Shown one piece after another: positions 24,101-47,000 of a DNA stretch of 55,000 nt. The number at the start of each line of letters is the position of its first letter. Within the stretch, counting starts at the first letter, position 1. This DNA comes from Mesostigma viride (taxonomy: Eukaryota > Streptophyta > Mesostigmatophyceae > Mesostigmatales > Mesostigmataceae). Both the position numbers and the translations under genes were made by a program. The DNA lies in assembly GCA_009746045.1 (NCBI GenBank), contig RPFO01000246.1, forward strand, positions 2,372,269 to 2,427,268, in the 5' to 3' direction. Under the pieces are notes generated by a model that was given only the letters and a program-made list of their open reading frames with translations, was not told where the DNA came from and made no database searches.

Positions 24101-27054
24101 TTGCCTGGTGTTGCCTCGTGGCTTCACCATCGGCCCCTTCTTCCCTCCCTCACCTCATCGCGGCGCCTCTCCTTGTGCCCCATCGCCACCTGTCAACCCG
24201 CCAGGTGGACAGCGAGGCGTGCACCATTGCGGTGAACATCTGGTGGCGGTCGCAACTCCTGGAGGCCATCATGCGCGGTACGGATGACAGCAGCGACCAA
24301 CCCACAGGGACCGCGGCGCCCGTCGCTCTCACCCACGAACGTGTCGGCAAGGAGGCGCGGCCCCTTGATCTGTTCCAAGTACGCGGTAGCAGTCCACACG
24401 GTGGCAGCCCTGATCACGATGGCATGGGTCGAGGAACCGGTGGCACGGGCTCACTATTTTGGGCGCGCATGCTCATCTCCCAGCTTGTCTCGGCCGAGAA
24501 AACGCGGCGGCTGGCGACCGTCCCTCCCTTCCCCCTCATGGCCCGGGGCGCTCATGTCCTATGCCTTAGTTGCGGTCGCCAGCAGCAACATAGTGGTGGT
24601 TTGTCGCAGGTCCCGGTGCCAAGGGAGAGGCATGAAACTGAAAGTGGCAGTGGCTGCGTGGATGCTGCCAGAATCGCGCCGCCCAATGGAGGCTCAAGCG
24701 CTGCGATGGCAACAGTGGGACAACGGATGGCCGGTGAGGAGCTTGCGGGGACGTCCGCCGGAGGCAACAAGACTGGTGCGGATGACAGACGTAATGTCAG
24801 AGGACGGGATGCTGTCAAGGGTGGCGTGCCGCATGTCAGTGGCGATGGCGGCGCGACAGGTGGTGATGCAGGGAGCACCGGCGGCATGAGCTCCAGCACC
24901 AGCACAGATGCCAGCAGCACCAGCACCAGCAGCAGCAGCAGCAGTGGCGGCACTACCAGCAGTAGCCGCAGTAGCGGCACGTTCCACGGCTCGTTGGAGG
25001 AGCCACCTTGGGTAGCAGGCGTGGATGGTGACCACCGAGGGGGGGAGGGGATCGCGGGGGGGAGAGAGAGCACAAGGCGGCGGGGGCTGAAGCGGAAGCC
25101 TGAGGGCCCTACAGACCTGGCACCGCCTGATGTGGTGCGCGACCAGCCCTCACATGGCAGGCATGGCAAGCATCTGCGGAGAGAGCAGGGCCGCACGGCC
25201 GCTGTGCCAGCTGCCGTTGATAGCCGAGAGATGCAGGAGCTGCCACCTGGCACCCCAGCAGACCCAGGCCGCACCATGAAAGAGCCCCTGGCGGGTATCC
25301 GCAGCCGGGCGGCCGTGTGGGGGGCATTGTGCCCCCGTGAACGGCAGGCCTTGTCGGCAGTGGTGGCGGCGTTGAGGTCTCCGCCGGAACCCGCGGGGGG
25401 GGGCGGGGGGCGGCAGCATGAACGCCCGGCAGGCGGCCAAGGAGAGCCGGTTGTCCGCGGCAGCAGCACAGAGGGTGCTGTGGGCGGAAGGATGTTGGAG
25501 GACGGGGATGGGACCGAAGCCAAGGGGCAGCCTGCCGACTCCGATGACAACCGTGGAAGCGGTGCTGTGGGTCCGGCCACAGGTGGAGGCTTGCCCTTGA
25601 GCACAGAGGGTGCTTTGAGCCTCGTCCGTGGTGGTGGTGACGGCGCTGTTGTCGGTGGGAGTGCCGACGCTGGTGGTGGTGGTATGGGTGGTGACACTGC
25701 TGCTGCTGCTGCTGCTGCTGCTAGCGGTAGTGGTGGTATGTGTGGTGACAATGATGGTGATGTCATTGCCCGTGTGCTGGTGGCCCTGAACGCGTGGGGC
25801 GTGCGACGCCTTCTGCTGGCGATGGCGCTGGCGTTCCCCAACACGCTGCTGGCGCTGTTCACGGGCCACCTCCCGTTGCTCCCCGCCGCCGCCGCCACCG
25901 CGCAGCTGCTGACAACGCGGATGGAAGAAGCCGACGCGATGGGGGTCGCGCTGTTTGCCGCCACCTGTCCATGCAAGGGTGGTGGCGGCGCCAGCAGCGG
26001 GCATCAACCGCCTGCAGGCACGAAACCACATGAAGGTGACCGTGAGCGTGGAGTGAAGAAGGACGGCTTGGGGGAAGTAATGGCGGGCGGGATTCCGCAG
26101 GACAAGGTGAAGAGTGCAGCCGTGGCAGCGTGTGCTGTGCCAGCAGCCACCTATGCACATACCCACCCGTGCTCTCCCGAACCCCCAGCACACTCCCCAA
26201 GGGGAGGCCGCGGGCACAGGGACGCGGCGGTGCCCGTGGTCACGCCGGCTGCTGCGGCTGTCGAGGGGAGCTGTGCAGCCAACGTCACGCATTCAGGGCA
26301 GGTGGCCGTGGACATGATGCCTGACAGGTGTCGCAATGACGGGCCAGCGGGCGCCCATGTGCTTGCGGCGGAAGCAGGGGGTGCGTCGGGGCATCGACAT
26401 GGGGTGCCTGCTTCGGCCCATTCTGGAGCAGGTTCTCTGGCAGCATCGTTGAATAGTGCGGGATACCAGCATAAAGATGTGGGGGCACCAGTGCAGTGTG
26501 AGATGACACAGATGACCATGGGATGCTGCTGCTTTGACCTTCGCCAGCATCAAGGGGCAGCCGAGGATGCATGTGCGCTGTGGCTCGCACACGGTCCCTG
26601 CAGCTGTGTGGAGCTGGCGCCCTGTCGTGGCCAATGTGGCTGCGATGTCTGCTCCGACCCCAGCTCTAGTGATAATAATCTGCGCGGAGGTGGTGAAGGT
26701 GGCGTTCTGTCAAAGGGGGCTAGCGTTCAAGAGTGTGCAGGGAAGGACTCTGGGCTTGGAGCTGTTGCCGGAGCCCATGTTGCTGTGTGCCATGGTGATG
26801 ATGGTTCTCGTGGGTGTATATCGGAGCCTCTCCATCAGCACCACGTGATGATGTGCCCACCCGACCTCTTCTACCCGGTGTTCTACTCCTGCTTCTGTGC
26901 GGACAACTTGGAGAGCAGCGAGGGGGGCGGGGAGGGGCGCTCAGCTGGCCATGGATCTATGCTCAAGGCTGCCATGACGGTGCTGCTGGATGGAAGGGAG
27001 ATGTTTGGGAAGATAGCCATGGACCATGTCATGTCACAAATCACCGGGCATTGA
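21198..27054 (+). CDS. JmjC (cupin-8) Fe(II)/2-oxoglutarate oxygenase with long C-terminal extension
   Basis: Exons 21198-21884, 22857-23052, 23853-23890, 24205-27054 (3771 bp, 1256 aa) have consistent phases, and ATG 21198 follows an in-frame TAA. The JmjC/cupin-8 fold is clear. VNLWVSSQSSRSSLHYDPYQ gives the HxD iron ligands His224 and Asp226. LLCVVVGTKRLQLHPP follows and contains a likely 2-oxoglutarate lysine. GDALFLPEGWWHQ gives the distal His306, and IAVNIWW closes the domain. All three metal ligands are present, so it should be an active hydroxylase or demethylase of the JMJD family; its substrate is unknown. Two thirds of the protein comes from one exon of low-complexity Gly/Ser/Ala/Pro sequence, with one helical stretch (VRRLLLAMALAFPNTLLALF) and a Cys-rich patch near the end. 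Exon 3 is only 38 bp. Intron 1 holds a long C/T array. Confidence 0.88.
22347..22712. repeat. CCCCCT polypyrimidine array
   Basis: About 365 bp of CCCCCT, CCCCT and CCCCCCT units with no purines lie in JmjC intron 1 (21885-22856), ending 145 bp before the acceptor. The complementary strand is (AGGGGG)n and has quadruplex and triplex potential. The overlapping ORFs are artefacts. Confidence 0.95.
24015..24120. repeat. TTGCCTGGTG degenerate repeat
   Basis: Irregular copies of a 10-bp TTGCCTGGTG unit and a longer TTCCATTGCCTGG unit lie in JmjC intron 3 (23891-24204), shortly upstream of the last-exon acceptor. Confidence 0.8.
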
Positions 27055-27159
27055 GTCAATTCATAAGCACGTGACTGCGTCATGTTGGTGCCAATACAGA
27101 GTAATGAGTAATAAAGACAATGGGAATGGGTATAATAATTTTAATTATAATTAATTAAT

Positions 27160-27550
27160 GGGCACCGCCCTGGTTGGCCAAGCCGCTGGGGGCGCCGACC
27201 AGACTGAGGTCGGTGTCTACCTGACTGGTGCGAGCAAGATGTCCTACAAATGCTATCTCGTCCGAAATGCGTGAGCTAGGCGTACCCTGACACAGACACT
27301 CGAAAGCGCTGATACAAAGACTCGGAAGCGCTTATACCCGAGCTATGGCTGACATCTTGCTCCGCCGCACACGAGCTGAATTTTTGCGGTACGTGCAGCA
27401 CGGTTATCATGCAGGCCCTCATGTTTTCCTTTGTTCCAAGGTGTGAAGCTAGAGTCCCATGCTGGCTTGTAGATATTTTGTAGTCGGTCTCTCTTGTAAG
27501 TGTTGGCTTTGGTTGTATGTTTGGGTGCCTTCACTCTGATGTACACGTCA
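27160..27550 (+). mobile_element. Deleted relative of the 12640-13480 retrotransposon
   Basis: 27165-27250 (CCGCCCTGG, TTGGCCAAGCCGCT, then TCTACCTG, ACTGGT and AGATGTCCT) matches 12653-12740. 27335-27420 (CGAGCTATGGCTGACAT, TGCTCCGCCG, AGCTGA) matches the end of the endonuclease ORF at 13210-13280. TGGCTTTGGTTGTATGTTTGG, TTCACTCTG and AATATAT match its 3' UTR. The middle of the coding region is gone and the frame is broken. It begins about 100 bp after the JmjC stop codon. Confidence 0.65.
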
Positions 27551-28006
27551 TTATAATTTTTAAAATATATCTTAGCACATGTCCACAGTGCCGCGGATGC
27601 CGAAAGCTGGGTGCACCCTATGACGCCTAGAGGCCACAACTTAGCACCAGGAAATATGCCATGGAGCTTTAGTGCATGTAGTTTATGAAACTAGATAGTA
27701 TACTCGATCCATGACCTTCCGTGTGCATGGCACTCAAGTACTTATTTATGCATAGGAGGCTCGAGTTTGGGAGACTGTGCCAATGGGACCACGCGCATCA
27801 ATAATTAGGGGGCCCATTGCTGCAATTGATGCAGGGAAGCCCCACCTATGTTTAAAATTAGCTTAGAGCGGGCTGTAGCAAAATAGCTGGCCTACTCCTT
27901 ATGAAGGCAAATGATAATTTTATCTGTACATTCATACTAGCTAGCAGAGAATCTAAATTCTTCCCTAAAGTGGAAGGCCAGCATTGTGCATGCTTCCTGA
28001 TGCTAT
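27551..28006. other. Convergent 3' intergenic region
   Basis: This lies between the 3' ends of the JmjC gene (+) and the FOP-like gene (-). It is AT-rich, and no further gene is visible. No TGTAA was found close to the FOP stop on its strand. Confidence 0.5.
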
Positions 28007-39660
<11,654 letters not shown>

Positions 39661-41015
39661 TTTCAGTCTGCGAGAGAAAAAATCTCACTAGTATGTTGTG
39701 TCTACTCAACAGGGGGAAAGAAACAATTTATAGGTTCTTTTCTCGGCATGCAATTGTCTGTTCAACGTAAACAGTCCCAATATCGTGATCCTTGGTCGAT
39801 TGCAAACCAAAAGCTGATGGCAATTCCATAACCCTCGTGGCTGGCCTTAGCCACAGTAGTATACTGAGTCGTTCTTTACGGTCCAACCCGCGCTGTATAT
39901 TTATCGCACCAACCTTGCACCAACGTACAATGTTTCAATTTTGCGCGCACGCTCGGAGACAGCAGCAAAAGTTTCAAACGGATCCCTGGCGATACACCAG
40001 GCGCGCAGGGGAGAAATACTGGCGAGAGTTCGCGTGTACGGCGTATATTTCCCATTCAGTTGTGGCCCCTGAAAGTGGGCGGAAATTTTCCTGCTCACTG
40101 TTGTTGTTGTTGTTGTTGTTGTGTCCCACGCCGCACATGAGCAGCAGATAATCTATAGTAGCCGAGGGCCGGATAATATACGGTAGTATCCTGCTTACGG
40201 TTGTTGTTGCTGACTTGCTGTTGCCCTCGTGATAAATACGGATTTAGAATAATTCTTGTACTGTTGTACAAGGAGCGAGTAACAACAGTTCTTGTAGTAA
40301 CTTCCTCCTTGTTCATTGTTCACCCTAGCCATGGCGATTTATGGTTGTGTTGCGTGCCCCCCCCCCGGCTAATAAAAGGGGCATCCTGCTCACGTGCGCT
40401 GACGTAGATCTTGCATAAGGGGCATTTGGAGGCTCTCGGCTTGAGCATAAGGTTGACTTGTCAAGCAGGTTTGTTGCCATGCTTGACGAGTCAGCAACCT
40501 ACGACCGCCATGGACTTGCCCGCCCTTGCCTTGCATTCCTACCATTTAGACCAGGGAACGTCCTGCCTGACGTTTTTATTTTGTTGTTTTGAATCCGCAG
40601 AGGCGGCAAAACATTGTTAGGAGAATGCCTGCTCGGTCAAAGCAAACAGCTGTTAGATATCCGACCGCGCTCCCGTCATAGCGGGCGTGGAAGCCGCGAA
40701 ATCCAGGCCACGCATTTCCTTGGTCTTTTCGGGAACTTGGTAGAGATGTCATCTCGAAAGTTAGAGCACGTGTTCTCACTGGCAATTTCCTTGGCAAGTT
40801 TGTCACTACTGAGTTCGACATGTTTGAATTTGCTTAAAGGTTCCTTCGTCGCATAAAATGCTCGACAGAAGGATAGCGAGTTAACTATTGGCGTCTATTG
40901 GACACTGGTCCATTCCAGTTACGACGTGGTTAGGGTTTACATCACGCTTTGGAAAGGGAGATAACAATGTATCCAGGCCCTTCTCATTAGTAGAATATAG
41001 CCGAGGTCCTTCACA
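39661..41015. promoter_or_regulatory. Divergent intergenic promoter region (FOP / PAS kinase)
   Basis: The space between the start codons of the FOP gene (39660, -) and the PAS kinase gene (41016, +). It holds a (TTG)n run at 40099-40122, TTGTTGTTG again at 40200-40209, and TCCTGCTCAC at 40089 and 40386. A further open frame at 40576-40821 (-) is unconvincing. Promoters of both genes should lie here, but I cannot locate core elements. Confidence 0.5.
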
Positions 41016-44000
41016 ATGGAAGACTTTAGTTTTGTGCCAACTCCCAAAATGGGACAGCATGACCCGGACCGGAAAAAGCCCCTCGCACAGGCGCATGCGC
41101 GCCAGCTTCTGCACCGAGTCAACAGCGGCAAGTTCAGCCGCAGTTCCGCCGCTCGAAGCCCGCTTGCGTTGGTATCTCGGGCACGCAGCTGGGCGGCGGA
41201 CTTGAACAACCCACTAGGGAGCCCCCCGGGCACCGACTTCCAGCAAAACGAGGTCGTGTGGAGCGACCACCCGGCGATCATGACGTTATCGCCCGAGGGA
41301 CGCATCATCACGGCAGGGCACCAGGCCCGTCGCATATTTGGGTACGAGGACCTCGTCGGGATGGACTTTGACGAGCTACTGGCGCCGGATTATCGGAGCC
41401 TGCCGCTGTCCTACCTCGCCCGCTACCTAAACGATGATGACAGCGCCAACCGGGTGGTTGCGAGGACCAAGGAGCCCAGCAAGGGGCCACACCCTCGCAC
41501 CAGCAAGCTGCGCCCGGCCACCAGCGACAGCGACATGGACAGCGACTTAGGCTCCTCAGGTGCGCGGCCCGTATATGTGTGTATGTCTCATGATCAAATA
41601 CACATATATCACATCTCCTTGATATGACATGTACATGGTTTAAGTCCTTACCAGGAGGAAGGGGCGCTTTGCTGAATCGAGTAGTTAGGATTTTCTAGAT
41701 TCGCTTAGAATTAGCTTAGTTCGGTTTCGCCGCTCCGCCCCCCTCCATCCAGCCAGCCAGGGAATACGTGCTACATGATCTCCCAACGGAGTCATGTCAT
41801 AATTTCATTTTTTAAATTTCATGGTTTGGTATACAAGTGATAGAGCTGGCCTGCGCTGGTTGTCTCCTTGATTTGATGGAGCAATCTTGCCCACAGCCCT
41901 TGCCTGCGCATCTCACCCGCACATCTTGAGGTTGTGTATCTCTGTCTCGGTCAAATCTCCCTTTGGTTGAGCGTCCCTCTTGTAAGCAAGTTTGGCTGGA
42001 CGCATGATCGGGGGTTCACCCCCCTTGCATCCATGGGGGCGTTCCGGTTATGGGGGACGTTCCGGTCCTGGCAACATGAACCGGATAGTGGCCCACTTGG
42101 TGCCGTCGCCAAGGCAGTGTCCCATGGGGCACGGCCGCGTCATGCATATCAATCAACCGTGCTATACCTCCTAATGTGCTATCGTGCATGGTGGCGGGGA
42201 ATCACACATGGTGGGAGGGGCACGCCTGAAACCTACGGGCGGCAGTTTCCTCCAGTGCTTGCATTGGAAGAAACCAGGCTCATTCGTTGTGATTTACACG
42301 TTTTTTGGCATTGCTGTGGGTAAGGGGGTTTGCGGCTTCCGTGTCCCTAATATAGAGGGAAAGATCAAGGGGAACTGTTAAGACTTGAAACTGTGTCCAT
42401 CACTGATAAACTATCCGCCTTACGCTTGATCACGCTCTGCTTTACTCTTATCAGCTCCCCCGCTTCATTACCTTACTCCACATCCCCGCCAGCACCAAGC
42501 GCACGCTTGTGGTTGCTCCCACACCACGCCGCACGTCCAACTCACACCCATCGCCCATGCCGCTCTGACACCATGCATGGCTGTTTCCCACTTCTATCAA
42601 CCCGCAGTCGCAACCCCCATCCCTGGTGGGGCCACCCCCGTTCAGGGGGTAACCACCCCAGTCCCGGGCAGTGACACCACCTCTGCCCCCCCCGCAGCGC
42701 AGAGCCAGCAGTACCAGCGTTCGGACACTGTGCGCGTGGTGCAGGGCCGGCGGCGGGGGGGGGGGATCTTCGCGATGCGCCTGCGGCTTCTGTCGTTGGC
42801 TGCCATCAACAACAGCGCCAACGTGGCCGTGCTGGTAGATGTGGTGGAGGAGGCGCTGATCACCGCCGATCTGCGCGGCATCATCGTGTGGTGCAACCGC
42901 GCCGCCGAGGTAAAAAGAAGGTTCAGTTAATCTGTCGATGTTTGGTCGATGCAGGGCAGAGGCAGGGCAGAGGATGGAAAGAAAGGGGAGGGGAGGGGAG
43001 CTGGGGGGAGGGGAGGGGAGGGGGGGGGGGAGGGGGGGGGAGGGGAGGGGGAGGGGAGGGGAGGGAGGGGGGGAGGGGGAGGGGGAGGGGGAGGGGGAGG
43101 GGGAGGGGAGGGGGAGGGAGGGGGGGGAGGGGGAGGGGAGGGGGAGGGGAGGGGAGGGAGGGGAGGGAGGGGGAGGGGAGGAGGGGGTGGGGGAGGGGTG
43201 GGAGGGGGTGGGGAGGGGGAGGGAGGGGGAGGGGAGGGGAGGGGTGGGGGAGGGAGGGGGAGGGGAGGGGGAGGGGAGGGGGAGGGGAGGGGGAGGGGGG
43301 GCGGGAAGGAGGAGGGGGAGAGGTTGGCGGGCCAATGGGAAGAGGAGGGGTGTCGAGGGAAGCGGTGGGGATGGGGGCATTATGGAGGTGATGATGGAGT
43401 GGCCACGGGAGCAAGGCCACCGACTTGCCCATATCTCTTGTTGCTTGGTTGTCATGCTCTTCTTGCGGGTGGCAGGTTCCGTACACCCTTGTCGCGCAAC
43501 CTCTGGATGCATGCCTGCTTCTCTTCTTGCTGTAGACCGCACCTTGGACTTGTACCCCTGGCGCTCGTAGAATTGGCATCACACTTACTTTGAACTGTGG
43601 CTGCCCTGCGATGCGATAGCAGCGTCCGCAGCGTTTCCCTGAGTGCAACACAACTTGCCAAAGCCATGGCCTGCTTTCTACCCAAGCTTTGGATATGATT
43701 CCCACGCATGCTTTCTCACATCCTTCATTGTCCTTCTGACCTCTGGGACTCCCCATCCGGCTTCCCGTCTGGTTAGCATCAATTCACGGCCTTGCTGCTT
43801 GCTGGACGGCCTGCTCCTGCCCTTGCTTTGCCAGATGGTTGCATGCGCCTCGAGCAACCGTGGCGGACATATTTGGCCATGTGCCATTAATGAATCAAAT
43901 AGTAATCCCGTAATCACCATGTGCCAAGAAGGTGTTAATGAATCTATGTGCGTTGACATGCCCCCCCGCCCCCCTGCCCCCGCGAGGCAAACATGAGGTT

Positions 44001-47000
44001 TTTGCTGTTGGGTTTTGGCCTTGAAATTGGCCTTGTCCTGGGGACATGCATTCATGGGGGAGGCTGGAAAACCGAAGGTTCCCTTACGTCTGTGCATGCA
44101 GACCAGAAACAGTCAATACCCCAAAAACGTACTATATGAATGGAGGGATTCCCCCCCTCATCAATAATGAATAGCCATGGGCGCATGTTTTTTGCATGTC
44201 GAGGACAGCAGCAACGCATCTTTTGCTGACCTCCCGGCTTGCCTCTGCCCTCTGCCGGCACTCCGCTCCCTTCGGCCCCTGTAGGGTGGCGTGTTTGGGT
44301 ACCCGCCCGGCACCCTAGTGGGCAGCAGCATCAACCGGCTGATGCCGGAGCCCTTTTGTGTGGACCACGACGGCTACTTGGAGCGATACCGTGAGGAGGA
44401 AGGGTGGGCACACCTCGACACCGGGCCCCGTTGGAGGTGGGCAAGGGCTCCAGGGGCATGGGCATATCAAGTGCAGCGGCGCATATCAGTGGCGCATGTC
44501 ATGTGCAGTGGCGCAGGGTGTGACGGGAGTAGGGGATGGGGCGTGGTGGGACGGAGGATTCTGGCCAGTGGGGGGTGGGGAGGGCCAGGTAGGATGGGGG
44601 GCGTACCTTGTGAACTCCTGGTCTTCCACAGGTAAACTAGGATGAGCCGAGGCTGCAAGCCACAGCAACCTTCAACCTACACCATAGCCCATCGCCCAGT
44701 GGTCGCGTTCCTATCTCACCAGGAACAACGCGCCCGCGGTCTGTGCAGGAAGACCTGCTGAGGCAGCCACCATGCCTCAGCTATATTCTTTGGTCACCCC
44801 CACCTCAGCACATATGCACGACCGATGCCTTCAGCCAGTCTGCTAGCCAAATGCCAACGTTCACCTGCTCCCTCACGCGAGCAACGTCCTGGATTAGCTA
44901 ATTCTGACAAGTACAAGCCTCACGCATTCCTCTAGTGTCAAGTCGCAGCCATGGCATCGCGTATGTTGTGACCACACGGGAGACATGTGCTGCCTGGCCA
45001 ACGCGCGCCATGATGCCAACTTCGCCATCACATCATGCCATGCGTACATCTTCCAGTCGGTAGCATTCATTCTATCTACTTTTCTCATCAGTAGTATTGA
45101 TTCTATATACTCTTCTAATCAGTAGTATTGATCCTAAATACTCTTCTAATCAGTAGTATTGATCCTAAATACTCTTCTAATCAGTAGTATTGATCCTAAA
45201 TACTCTTCTAATCAGTAGTATTGATCCAACGTCTGCCATTGCGCGGTACCGTCCCCTTGCATGTGCCGCGGACGCTCTCGCGCGGTCGCCGCAGGATGGT
45301 GCGCGACAAGGCGGGCACAGTGTACCCCGTGGTGGTGGACTACCGGCCCATCGTGTCAACCAAGGGGGAGCACCGCGTGCAGGCCACCTTTGGGGACGCA
45401 CGGCAGCTGGAGGCCGTAGTGTGGCTGGAGGCGGTGGAGGAGGGGGAGGAGGGGGATGGGGAGGGAGGAGGAGGAGAGGGAGAGGGCGACAGGAAAGGCA
45501 AGGATGGTGCTGGGTATGGGGATGGATGTGGGGGCACGAGCGGGGTAGTAGCAGGTGCTGATGGCTCGGATACTGCCTGCAGGAGCGGTGGTGGAGACCT
45601 GGGTGCTGAAGCGACAAACATGCCAGTCACGCGAGCGGACATGGCGCGGGGCTCCCATCCTGGGGGCAAGGAGAGGGTTGACCAGGTCCCCCTTGTTGCG
45701 GATGCTGGTAGGCAGTTGGATGGCAGCCTGGGGGCGCGTGCGCATGTGCAGGAGAGGCGGGGACATCAAGGGGAAGGCGAGCGTGGGGGCGTGAGCGGTT
45801 CCGTGCATGCCCCCGGGGCAGCTTGCTCTGAGAGGCGGTGTGAGCCTGGCCACGCACCCACGAGCATGAGCGCATTTGAGCATTCACAGAATAGTTCGCC
45901 AGTTGGGCGCAAACCTGGTGACTCTAGCAGCCACCGTGCCGATGGCATGCCCCTCGAGGATGACACTCTTAGCTCCTACAATCATGCCTCCGCGCTCCTA
46001 TTGGGAGCTCGCGACTCCACGCCCCTCAAGAGCGCCACGTTCGGCGGTCTCGAGGAGCTGACGCACCGCCTCTCGGTGCGGGTGACCATGTCCCCTGGGG
46101 CCTCCCCTGCCCCTGCGGTGCGCAGCGGGAGGTCCACCTCCAATGCAGAGACGGGCCACGGATGCAGCCGCCCCCCAGCAACGCTGGCCTCATCCTCGTC
46201 GCCCCCCAGCAGGGACGCAAGCGGCAGGGGTGCAAAGAGCCGGGATGTCAGCAGCAGGGTGGATGCTGCCAGGGTGGGGGTGGGGCTGGCCAGCCCCCGC
46301 TCCCCTGAGGTGGTCCCCTCTCTCCTGCGCATCACGCACTGCTCTGAGTCGTTTGAGCAGCTGTTCGGGTACAGTGAGGCGGAGCTGGTGGGGCGCGACA
46401 TCGCCGAGGTGCTGCCGGACATGAGCCAGCTGCGCATGCGGCTGGGGGCAGGGGAGGCCGGGGAAGGGGAGGATGGGAAAGAGGGGGGAGGGGAAGAGGG
46501 TGCGGCTGCCGTAACCAACATGACCGTTGCGGGCAAGACCAGTGGGGTTAATGGTGATGGCGATATCTCAAAGGATGGCGATGCTCGAACAGGAGGAGAC
46601 GTGGGCAGCGTGGTTGCGACGCCCGCTTCTGCTGATGCCCGCCACGGTGACAATGGCAGCCCACGGGGGGGTGGGGGCACGGGGGCAGGGTCCCCCAGGG
46701 GCAGCAGCAAGCGGCGGTCGAGCAAGTCCCCCACCGCAAAGGACTCGTCAGCGTCGGTGCACCAGCAGTGGGTGGCGGGCGTGGCACTAGAGCGGCGGGC
46801 CGCGTCGTTCAAGCAGGCCGCCAGCACGGATACCCCGCAGGTGGCCGCCAGGTGCCTCGAAAATGGCAATGAGGGCGGTGCCAGCATGAACGGTTCAGTC
46901 CAAGGGATGGAACGGGTGGGCGGGGGGGCGCAAGTGAAGCGGCGGCGGCATTATCACCGCGGTCCCCAGTCGGGAGTGTTGCTGCTGCTGCCGCCGCCCC

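Noticed and set aside
24552-25976. 474-codon minus-strand ORF
   Set aside because: It is antisense to the low-complexity JmjC last exon and consists of Ser/Pro/Leu-rich mirror sequence with no domain.
42451-43756. ORFs of Gly/Arg/Glu or Pro/Ser repeats (up to 363 codons)
   Set aside because: They are translations of the GGGGGA intronic array; PAS kinase exons on either side splice across in phase.
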